This document shows, piece after piece, positions 33,222 through 42,833 of a stretch of DNA of 44,007 nt. This DNA is from Chloromonas sp. AAM2. Lineage: Eukaryota; Chlorophyta; Chlorophyceae; Chlamydomonadales; Chlamydomonadaceae. Below the pieces are notes generated by a model. The model did not search any database and was not told where the DNA came from. It was given only the letters and a program-made list of their open reading frames with translations. Position 1 is the stretch's first letter, and every line of letters begins with the position of its first letter. Location of the stretch: the NCBI GenBank assembly GCA_004335635.1, contig QAXH01001146.1:1-44007 (forward strand), given 5' to 3'. The translations under genes and the position numbers were made by a program.

Positions 33222-36200
33222 TTAGGAGCGAGCTGCAAGCAGCGCCTCCACATTCCTGCTCGCGCGCTCCCACGCTTCCTGGTCATACTGGGATGACGCA
33301 TCACGCATGTCCTACAAACAAGCACACAGTAAGCGAGAGTGAAGCCAGTGCAAGTCAAGGCAATCTGCACATCAGGTAAGATGAATGCTGACCTGGCAGC
33401 AGCCAAAGTGCCCGTCGAGCCATTAGGAGCAACTGCCATATTCGCCATGTGCCCTGCAGTGATGTCATGCGTGTATGTAGCAGACAGGATTGCCTGGCTT
33501 AGCCCTCAGTCTTGCCCAGCGCTTGCGTCTTGCAGTCTGGCTGACGTCCGCCTACCCTTAATAGACCGGCCCCAATATGCAATAAGATGGCCTTGAAAGT
33601 ATGGCGCCCTGCGGTCTGGCTCTCACCTGCACGTACTCCTTAGCCAGCACCTGCTCGTTCACAATCTGCCGCGCGTCCAACTCGGCACGGGCGCAGATGG
33701 CATCCAAGGGCAACACGCCACTGCAGGGAAAGGTGGACACAGCAGTTCATTTCTGAGTCAGCTTTCAGAGTTTACCATCAGGTAACCAGGCAGTTTGTCT
33801 GACTGTCTGGCTGACTGATATGCCAAGGCGTTGTGATCAGTAAGAAGTTTCCAGGCCCGCTCCCCCAGCCCACTGTACAACTCAATTGCCTTGCTGGTGC
33901 TGCTCAACAGCCCGTGTGTCACTCACAAGGGCTCCTCAATCTGCACGCCTATTTCGTCAATGCCCAGCAGCAGCATGCTCATCATGAGTGTGATGGGGAT
34001 GGTGGCCCAGCCGAAGGCAGACCACTCCGTGAAGGGCAGGGTGGTCAGCCACAGGGTCAGGAACCGGGATGTGTGCCTGTGGACACGGCAGGAGACACAG
34101 CACAGGGGTATATGTTTGCAAAGTACCTTTCAAGAGCCAATGGCATGCAAAAGGCAGGGTCAGAACAGGTCAGCGGAAAAGTGGGAAGACAACACAACAG
34201 CCGAATGCTTCGAGCCGCTGTATCTGCATTGTGATCTCAACTCATGCGGAGACGATCCGCGCAGTCGGTGCCTATGGCCAAACAGATCGCTCGACCTGCC
34301 CACGTTCGGTGTCAAAGCTTGTGTCAAGCACATTTCTGTAATAAGCCGGGCATACTTGTACATGCAATGTCCTGCTTGCTGCGGGGGTTCTCCAGCCCAA
34401 TCAAGCCGCACGTCCATCACCCCGTTCACTCTCACCTTGTGTACGTGAGAGGCAGAGGGGTCTTGTAGATGCGTTCGCACATGCCCAAGGCATCGTAGAA
34501 GAACTGCACGTTCGTCTGCATCATCTGCATCTGGCTGCAGACAGCAATTCAGCAAACACAACCTTTGCGTTGGCAACATGTGCGTGGGCTCCGGACGTTG
34601 GCGAGGCTTGCACTACCTCATGATAGGAGCTCACACTTGAGGTTGGAGTGCAAGAAACCGGGGCGCACGCAGCTACAATGATTTGCCATTTACTCAAGCG
34701 CTGAGTGCAGAATTTGCGTGTGATTGGCATGAGGTGTTGCGAGGTGTTGGCCACAAACTGCCCACGTGACGTCGACTTACATTGGGTTCATGGGCGCCTG
34801 CTTGACAATCTCCGCCAGCACTGACAGGGACTTGACCACCCGGTGCTGAGAGCCACACAGCATATCCAGCTCCGTGGGGCTGAGCACGTTGCGCAGGGTG
34901 ACACGTGGGTCAACACCCTCCTGAAAGTGCATGTGTGTGGGTGCGTGTGGGTGGGTGCGGGGCCAAGGTGGCAGGAGGCGAACAGGCGGTTCAGTGTGGA
35001 GTAGCACGCAGCCACCAGCAAGGTGCTGCGGCACATGCGGGTTTGGGCTCGATAGCACCTCAAGGGCTTGACCACCACCACTACTATCCTGGTGTGTCGC
35101 AATCCCCTTCACTTGTAGGTTGGACGGGTTGGAATCCCTCCCCTCTTGTGAACATGGCGTGTCTCACACTGGACACAGTCACAGTCAGACATAAAGAATT
35201 GGAGTCACCCACGGTGTGTGTGAGCCTCTGTGTGCTGGTGGATTCTCAAAGCGGGCATGAACCAGCAGTCCCTGCTCTCAACCGTCATGCGTCACCTTGC
35301 CTCAGCCTCGACCCCTTCACCTCTCATCACGCATGGAGGTTTGTCAAGCAGTTTACTGAATTCTTTGTGCGACAGATGCTTTGTGGAGTCTGCACGTGAA
35401 CCCAGCCCTGGCCTGCCCGGCCCTGCTCTGCTTTGTTCACCCCCACCTGTAGATGTGCATGCAGTGACCGTGCGAAGGCAATCGTCCATCTGCCGCATGC
35501 CTGCCTCAACTCGTACTCCTCTTCAGGGAAGAACACAACACACTGCAACAGAACGGAAGACGGCAACAACAAACATGACAACTGGTAAAGCGTACAGATC
35601 CAATGAAGATGGCATAAATAGACTGTGTCATATCCTGCATGACAAGGCTGCGACCACTGGCTGGGATCTAGGAGTGACCAGACCACTGGCGGGACTGCAA
35701 ACGTGTGACGGTGCCAAACTACTGCAAGCCTGGCGTGTCCAGCCATGCGAGCAGCCTCATCCAAAGCTGACCTGTGTGGTGATGTCGCGCACGCGGTTGA
35801 GAATGCCTCCCCAGATCTTGCGTGCTTCCCACCACCGGTCATAGCTCTGGTTGGTGCGGAACACCAGTAGGAGGGAGACAGCAAAGGAGGTAAGCGTCTG
35901 GGGCTGGGCGTTGGCCATGAGCAGCCTGAATGGACATGACATGGGGGGGCTGATGCTATCATACGTCACACGTGCTATCTCTTGAGCGTGGCTCTTGCAT
36001 GGCGTCCGCAGCATCAATTCAACTTTAAATGCGTGCATGTTGTGCACGACTATGATCATTGTATTGTGCTGTGACGTTGGTACCGTACTGTTCAGCCAAT
36101 TCCGGAAATGAATGGTCCAAATACACTGCGGATTTTACTGTTTTATGGTCATGACAACAACATGGCCTTCACACTGGTCTTAGAACTGCTTTCAGTACTG

Positions 36201-37425
36201 GGGTGGGCGAACATCGCAGGGATCCGCTTGTAAACGGCAGCCAGGGCTTGTGCTGCAAAGCAGACACTGTTTCTGACTATAATGTTGAAATTCCAAAGGC
36301 TCCAGAAAGCAGCTGCTGAACAGTACGGCATTATCTTCGCATATATATATCCCAGTTGTGTTATCATGTCAGGGGCATCTGCATGGTCTCGTTCTGGCGT
36401 GGCAAGACACCACTGTCTTCCTGGAGATATCGTTCCATGTGGTATTAAGCCCACTTTACATTGGCTTAATGATTGTCTTTGGCACGTCGGCACGTTTGAT
36501 CCTATCACATTCATTAACCTCGGTCAAGTCGGCTCCAATTTGCCTTCTTGCCCTCATCACTGATGTAATATGCTGGGAAGTCTGTCCATTCAGGCAATTG
36601 TGCAGTGCGACATAGTGACTCACGTTGGCAATGTGTCTGGCAGCTGCCCTGTCTCCAAACCCGTCTCGTACAGGCACACAGCTGTGGACACAGTCAGGAG
36701 CCAGGCCAAGGGGGGCGCAAGCCCGCGAATGATACGGGAGCTGCGAGTGTGGGCAGTGAGATTGATGCTAGGTAAGTCGGTATGCAAGCTTCAGCTACCT
36801 GCGATGGCTTTTGAGAGAAAATTAGTCAGAAACTGTGTTTGTTTAACAGCGCGTATTCATGGGTTGAACAGCGCGTATTCAATGGTTGCAGCACTGGTCA
36901 ATGAACACGCACCTTGGCATTGTGAACATATGCCTAGTGAATCGGTCCACATTGCGATGCCTTTTCCAGAACTCCGGGTCAGCTACCTGCAACATGATGT
37001 ACTAATTCATCATTCTAATCAAGGACGAGTGGGCTAGGCACACTACCACCAGAGTGGTCACCTCACGCTTGTGTAGCTGTTGCAACTGTCTCTTGAATGC
37101 TTCAGAGTGCCTTGAAGACAGGTGTTCCCTACACCTCCTACGCCTAGGGCAGGACAGGGTTGAAGTTTACACAAGCAAAGTACCACACGGAGTGCAATGA
37201 TATTCATTCTCAAGTAAGTGGGATTGCCAGGCCAGTGTGCACCCCCACCGTGCGTCTGAATGTCCTTGAGTCGACCTCAGGCTTGGCATCGGCGCGCACA
37301 ACTGGAAGCATTCTAGGCAGCCGCGCGGCGGTGTAGCCATTGACCAACTGAGATGGTGTGTGAGCGGGCAAAATCGTACGGCCAGAGGCTGAGGCCACCC
37401 GACCTGTGGACCGTGATGTGAGCAT
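33222..37425 (-). CDS. BST: Bestrophin-like anion channel B, plastid-targeted
   Basis: Ten exons: 37425-37249, 36986-36913, 36740-36624, 35925-35772, 35542-35447, 34920-34781, 34534-34436, 34076-33927, 33720-33627 and 33311-33222, giving 396 aa. Exons 2 to 9 have exactly the same lengths as those of gene A (74, 117, 154, 96, 140, 99, 150 and 94 nt), so A and B are duplicates. The start MLTSRSTGRVASASGRTI looks like a transit peptide. Family core: PEFWKRHRNVDRF, LAWLLTVSTAVCLY, SFAVSLLLVFRTNQSYDRWW, EARKIWGGILNRVRD, SRFLTLWLTTLPF, IPITLMMSMLLLGIDEIGVQ and GVLPLDAIC. The C-terminus diverges fully from A (EAWERASRNVEALLAARS). It is probably a thylakoid anion or bicarbonate channel by family, but ion selectivity cannot be read from sequence. 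It is divergent to gene C across 338 bp. An R1 fragment lies in the intron between exons 5 and 6. Confidence 0.88.
35046..35152 (+). repeat. R1 element, truncated copy in a bestrophin B intron
   Basis: Right half of R1: GATAGCACCTCAAGGGCTTG, CCACCACTACTATCCTGGTG, TGTCGCAATCCCCTTCACTT, GGTTGGACGGGTTGGAATCC and CTCCCCTCTTGTG. It lies antisense to bestrophin B, between its exons 5 and 6. Confidence 0.7.
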
Positions 37426-37763
37426 CGTGGTGTAACTAGCTGGCCGTAGGTCAGCAGAAGATGGCGAGTTCAATCAAGGTACCAGGATCATGCCAATGGG
37501 GGTTGGTGGGGTGCGACGCAATGGTAGGTTTTGAGGGTAAGAAAAGTGGCTGAAAACTTGTCACGTGAATGGGAGCTTAGCGATTCCTACAACCGCGTAT
37601 AGCCATTGGCAGCGGATAGCACAACAGAGAATAAACCTTTTATCTTGTGCACTTGCTGCACAGTTGGCTCCTGCACATTCCAAGCAACCGTTATCCTCGC
37701 CTCTCGCCAACTTGGCATCCGCATTGGACAGCAAGCATCCCTCTGCCGCATCAGCACAGCAGC
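37426..37763. promoter_or_regulatory. Bidirectional promoter region of bestrophins B and C
   Basis: 338 bp between divergent ATGs. Most of it is the R2 segment that recurs inside gene A. If B and C are CO2-regulated like their Chlamydomonas relatives, the control elements would be here. I cannot identify a known low-CO2 motif by eye. Confidence 0.45.
37452..37691 (+). repeat. R2 segment, copy in the B/C promoter
   Basis: 240 bp partner of 29062-29310 in the same plus orientation. Differences are scattered substitutions and small deletions, for example loss of bases around the GCATCGCG stretch. Confidence 0.8.
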
Positions 37764-40347
37764 ATGAAGACATCAACAGCAATGCAGGGGAGAAGCCTGA
37801 AGCTGCAGCAGCCGAGGATATCCTCCGTGTTAAGAACTCCTCGCACAATCCTGGCGCAAGCCGGTGACCCAAACCGGCCTCTTCAGGTACATTGTAGCAA
37901 GTGAAGCTTTTCCAGCCGGGCGACTCTCTATCACTGCGAGCCTTGCTCGGCCTGGGGTTTGCGGTAGCACACTGCTGACATGTCACTGCAATCCACATCG
38001 CTGCGCAGAGCAACAGCACTGGCACGCTCAGCTCACAAAATGGCAATGTGATGGTGTTGTCTCGCGTGGAGGAGGCGCGCAAGTACTTCCGAACGGTGAG
38101 CAAGATTTGCGGTTTGCACTGAAGAGTTCATTAGGTCAGTGGACCGAGCTTGCTGCGTATATTGGCGCTGATGCGTGCAATGCAAGCAACTGAGTGTGAC
38201 CCTTGCTGCTTCGCTCGCAGGTGTACGATTTTCCTCAGGTTCGTTGCGCTCGGAGTCATTGGTGCTTCTGCCAACAGCCATTCCCAACGTTGCATCAGTT
38301 CGCTCATGTTCCCAGCCCGCCAAGCCTCAGCTTCTTGCCTGATTCTTGCATGCTGTGCCCTGCGTGCTCGTCTTGCAGTGGCAGAAGCACCGCAGCCAGT
38401 ACAGGCTGATCGATCGCCTTCTGCAAATCCCTCAGTGAGTCACTGAAATTTTTGAACTGATTTTGCCTCACGTCCAACTCGTCTCACACCCAGTCTAAGG
38501 TCACAGGATAGGCTTGCTTTTGATGGGTTATATACTTGTGCACACGACAGTTCTCTGTAACAAGTCTACTGCTCTGCAACAACCCACCGCCAACCAGATG
38601 AGTCTGTCAAAATGCCTCCTATCTGTGTGTGCCTGCAGGTCACACATCATGCAAAACATCCTCCCATCTCTGGCCTGGGTGGGCGGCGTGTCCACTCTGG
38701 TGGTCGCCTACATGTACGCGTATGACCAGCATGCGCTCCCCGAGGGCTTCCCATCCCTCGCGCCCAACATGGCATGCTCGGCGTTTGTTACCAACACATC
38801 CGTGGCCCTTTCCCTACTGCTGGTGTTCCGCACCAACGCCAGCTACGGACGGTGGGACGAAGCACGCAAGATGTGGGGTGGTCTGCTCAACAGAAGCCGT
38901 GACATCATGCGCCAGGTGCGCACGGACATGCACGGAGCATAGATACTGCATGACACAAAGGCGTGATGAAGGCTGTGGTGCGTCAGTGCCTCTCTGCGGG
39001 ACAAATGTGAACGTGGACAGAGTCATCGGTTCTGCACAACCTGTGCCAATCTCCAATTCTTGTGTGCCTGGAGTTCTTTTCTTGTAAGTGTTTCTGAGCT
39101 ATGCATTTCCTGGCTGTTGTACCCAGGGCGCCACCCTGTTCCCTGATGACCAGCCAGAGGCGAAGAAGGCCTTGGCCCGGTGGATGGTCGGCTTTGCGCG
39201 TGCCCTGCGCATTCATTTCCAGCCTGAGGTGACACTGGAGAGCGAACTCGCCAACATTCTCACGCCCAAGGAGTTGGAAATGCTCAAGGCAGCGCCCCAC
39301 CGGCCGGTCAAGGCAATCCACGCCATGTCTCAAGTCATCCAGAACGTGGACATGCCCCCCATGCACCAGATGCAGATGAGCCAGAACCTCACATTCTTCC
39401 ATGATGTGCTGGGTGGCTGCGAGCGGCTGCTGAGGGCACCCATCCCCGTGTCATACACACGGTGAGCTGCTTTGGAGTTTCAAGTTTGTCATCATGCTCT
39501 GCTTAATTAAGATCAGGCTGTGCAGCGGGCTCCCTTGTCTACTGCTTTTGGCCCTTAGCAGTTCACAACAACTTGCTTTGCATGGTTTGATTGCATGGCC
39601 GTGCGCTACGTCATCTTCCTTGCTGTCCGACATATGATCCCTGTCCGTCCGTCCCGCTGCTGTGCAGACACACTGCCCGTTTCCTGTTCTTCTGGTTGAC
39701 CCTGCTGCCCTTCGCCCTGTACGGCACCGTGGGCCCCTGGACAGTGCCTGTGGTGATTGGCATCTCAGCAGTGCTCTGTGGCATTGAGGAGATTGGGGTG
39801 CAGTGCGAGGAGCCATTCGGGTGAGTGAGAGTGAGGCGTGCTGGATGAGACTGTTTGTGCGTGACTGGAGAATGCTGCAAGTGGCAAGCTAACGTTCAGC
39901 AGAGTGCTGATCCGTCCCTTGTGCCTTGATTCTGTGCAGCATCCTGCCCCTGGATGTGATCTGCAACCGCATCCAGGCGGACGTCATGAACACACTCAAG
40001 GACGACGATGACACAAAGGTGAGGCAAGAGTGCAGTCTGTGCAGATGGAGGGAAGAGTTGGGCCGCAACAACGCACAGGCAGGCATAACCCACCCTCCGA
40101 ACGAACGAATTCATACAAGTGTAAGGGAACAGTGAAGAGGTGTGCTGTGTGAGACAGCATATGCATCCGCGCGCCCTTACGACAACATCTGTATCATGCA
40201 CTGCAGGCTGTGCTGCTGGAGTCTATGGGTATTGAACAGCGAGCCCTGCCCACTCCCTCCGCCACACCCGTGCCCCAGGCTGCCGCTGCCATGAACGGCA
40301 ATGGCCGCGCCCGCAAGAGCAAGGTGCTGTCTGACTTCCTTGAGTGA
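37764..40347 (+). CDS. BST: Bestrophin-like anion channel C, plastid-targeted
   Basis: Nine exons: 37764-37886, 38009-38095, 38221-38238, 38379-38434, 38639-38915, 39127-39461, 39668-39820, 39940-40018 and 40207-40347, giving 422 aa. The N-terminus MKTSTAMQGRSLKLQQPRIS is Ser/Arg/Gln-rich and free of acidic residues, like a transit peptide. Core: EEARKYFRT, WQKHRSQYRLIDRL, TSVALSLLLVFRTNASYGRW, DEARKMWGGLLNRSRDIM, ARFLFFWLTLLPFALY, VVIGISAVLCGIEEIGVQ and ILPLDVICNRIQADVMNT. Exon 3 is only 18 nt (VYDFPQ). Exons 3 plus 4 equal the 74-nt exon 2 of A and B. Exon 6 (335 nt) equals exons 5, 6 and 7 of A and B summed. The C-terminal tail is Ala/Pro/Asn-rich and ends VLSDFLE. Exons 1 and 2 are the least certain, as this region is poorly conserved. 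Confidence 0.87.
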
Positions 40348-40381
40348 TTTCCACTGAATCGAAGTCAGCTGCAACCGTTTT

Positions 40382-40386
40382 TGTAA
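40382..40386 (+). terminator. TGTAA poly(A) signal of bestrophin C
   Basis: Plus-strand TGTAA, 34 nt after the TGA stop of gene C. Confidence 0.5.
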
Positions 40387-42134
40387 CTGCCAAACTTGGC
40401 AAGCGTGTGGTGCCTTGGATTCTGTACAATTGACAGTATTGTGTGCTGAGTAGGGAATAGAACCTGCGAGCAACTGTGGTCCAGACGACGGTCCCCAGGA
40501 CATTGGCCTATATAAGCAATTGCATTCGTTCTTGTGAATTGTACAGTTGAGGATTAGGTTGGTTGGAATTGAAGGACGGGAATCGCCATGTTTCTGGGTC
40601 CACACGTGAAAGGAGGAAAGTAATTACAACAGTTTTGCCGTATTTGAATTTTGCTTGGTACCCTCCCTCCTGGCGAGCGGCGGGTCGTTAAGAAAGATCA
40701 GAGATTATGTTGGCTGGCTGAACCAGTCTACATCTGGATGTGCTGCTCTTGCGTTTGTAAGAGTTCGCATCATAGAAGACTGTGCTGAGTCTTACTCGTT
40801 ATGGCTTTGCGACAATGCTGAATTTCCACTGTAAAACCAGGCGTAATGAAGCCAGTTGACCGAGACCGAAACGCTCCCATGCAGTGTCTGTGCCTGATAC
40901 ATAAACGCAGTGGGACCTTGCATTGATGACCTGCCGTTAAGCAAGTCCGACTGGGTTCAGTATGTGTATGTGTATTCAGACAGGGATGTCTGCAGGGCGA
41001 TGACAGCAAGCAAGCCAGGGCTGAACCCACAAAGAAGGGGTGAAAACGAAGGTCTGTGGCTGACAGGAAGATGTCCAGCAATCTAGAAACAACGGACAGA
41101 AGGCAGTGCCTAGGCAAGAGTCAACAGTGATGGTGGTCTTGCGAAGTAAGCAGACATTTGTAAACCAGTGTAGCCCAATCACAGCCAGTCCAAGGTTTGT
41201 GGGAGCCGAGTGCTGTCATCTGACATGCCGACCAAACTGGCTCTTACACAGGTTCAGGCAGTATGAGCACACTGCAAGGATAAGCCCAAGCACAGAAAAG
41301 CAACCAACCCTTGACAACTCCAGCAACCCTCTTACGGGTTTTGTCCCGTCTGCGTCACTCCCTGCCTTTTGTCCATACCAGGTATTTCAAGGCAAATTCA
41401 GCTCTACTGGCAGTGTTGCTCGATTTCAGGCTCGTTATGTATGTTCTGTTCATGCTAGCTGGTATGTGGCTAACCACAGACTGCAGTGGTTGACTCTGTC
41501 AGCAGATTTGGCTTTGGTGATGTAATGTCATCACCGTTTGACTCTGGCCCAATAGCTTGCCACAGGGCTGTCGGATGTGTCGTGCAACAGTAGCGCAGCT
41601 ACTGCCCAAAGAGATACATAAGCCTGTAATGACTATCGAGTGCATCACTGCTAGAAAGATATGTGATGTCAAAGCGCAGGCTTGGCACGATCCTTACACG
41701 CTGCTTCAGAGACTGAATCGACCGTGCCCGGGTCCCAAGGAGGAGGGTACCAAGCACGTCCAACTCGCACGTGAAGGAGATGTTGACACGCCACAATGCT
41801 TGTCCGGTGATACCACAACGCAGGCTCGGCATAAGTCTTACACGCTGTTTCAGAAGAAAATTAGCAGACAAGGCACAACCACAGCTGCCCTTGATCAAAG
41901 CAAGGAACTTGATCGGCATTGCTGCCAGCTTGATCGCACCCGCTCACCACATGTTCCACATGCACAAGTCATTTCATGGGCCGGGGATAGGAAGGGATGC
42001 AGTTGCTCAGGACAAACAGAGTCTGTGATTCCAACAGGGCTTCAACATGCCTCAAGGGCAATGACAGGATCACATAGAGGCTGTATGATACAACACAGGC
42101 TGCCACACCAAGTCTGGCGGACACACTTGACTGA

Positions 42135-42364
42135 TGAAATACACCATGTGATTGATGTACCCTGCATTTTGTGGATGCCAATCAGCGCAATATTGAACGA
42201 TTTGCACATGTTTTCAGGCCCCTTTTCTGGATCTAACGAGGTATGCGGACAGGATAGCACCTTGAGGGGTTGGCCACCACCACTACTGTCCTGGTGTGTC
42301 GCACTCCCCTTCACATGCAGGTTGGACGGGTTGGAATCCCTCCCCTCTTGTGAAATACACCATG
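42135..42364 (+). mobile_element. R1 element, full-length copy with 14-bp target-site duplication
   Basis: The element body (42149-42350) starts TGATTGATGTACCCTGCATT and ends CCCTCCCCTCTTG. It is bounded by the perfect direct repeat TGAAATACACCATG at 42135-42148 and 42351-42364. Inside are TCTAACGAGG, GGATAGCACC, CTACTGTCCTGGTGTGTCGC and GGTTGGAATCC. The last differs by one base from the pol III B-box consensus. There are no terminal inverted repeats and no coding capacity, so it behaves like a short non-autonomous retroposon (SINE-like), although no A-rich tail is seen. Confidence 0.75.
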
Positions 42365-42390
42365 CAAGTTGTGACAAGTTGCATGAAAAC

Positions 42391-42478
42391 TGACAAAATT
42401 CGACCACATGTGCAGGGCTGCATTTTGAAAAGATGTATGCAGCCCAAACAATGCAGCTGACCAACCGCTGGATTGAAG
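42391..42478 (+). repeat. R4 repeat, copy 2 (hairpin-forming)
   Basis: Partner of 29440-29532, in the same orientation, with the conserved GGGCTGCAT / ATGCAGCCC stem and a loop of about 13 nt. Confidence 0.65.
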
Positions 42479-42833
42479 TCGAGGAAACAGGGCTTGGAAA
42501 GCCAATCAACTTGAACAATCAAATGGAGTTGGCCTGTATCCTCAGCTTGATTGGCCTGTCGTGCTTGAACCCCACATCTCATCTTCTACATTGTTCCTCT
42601 CACAGTCAATAATAAGCCACAAACTACAGAATGCCACCTCCTGTTCCGCCTTTCTCTCCTACTGGTCCGCTTCTTACTCCCTACCTTTGCGAACATTCCT
42701 AGCTGCCGGTCCGGCATCACATTGCCTGGCATCTCACTAGTCTACTCGATCGGCTGGCCTGAACTGACAGCTGGACTGGGCTGTCTGCCACAGAGTCTGT
42801 TGCAAGCTGGTGCGGCCTCACAAGGCCCTGCTA

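Larger units (their letters stand above)
40348..42833. other. Convergent intergenic region between bestrophins C and D
   Basis: No gene. The left part has the 3' UTR of C. Between 41670 and 41870 a pair of diverged repeats (TTACACGCTGCTTCAGA and TTACACGCTGTTTCAGA) lies about 146 bp apart. An R1 copy with target-site duplication follows (42135-42364), directly followed by an R4 repeat (42391-42478). A 278-codon plus-strand open frame (41557-42393) runs straight through R1 and is not a gene. Confidence 0.55.

Noticed and set aside
41557..42393. 278-codon plus-strand open frame
   Set aside because: It runs through the R1 element and both of its target-site duplications, so it is a chance frame in repeats.
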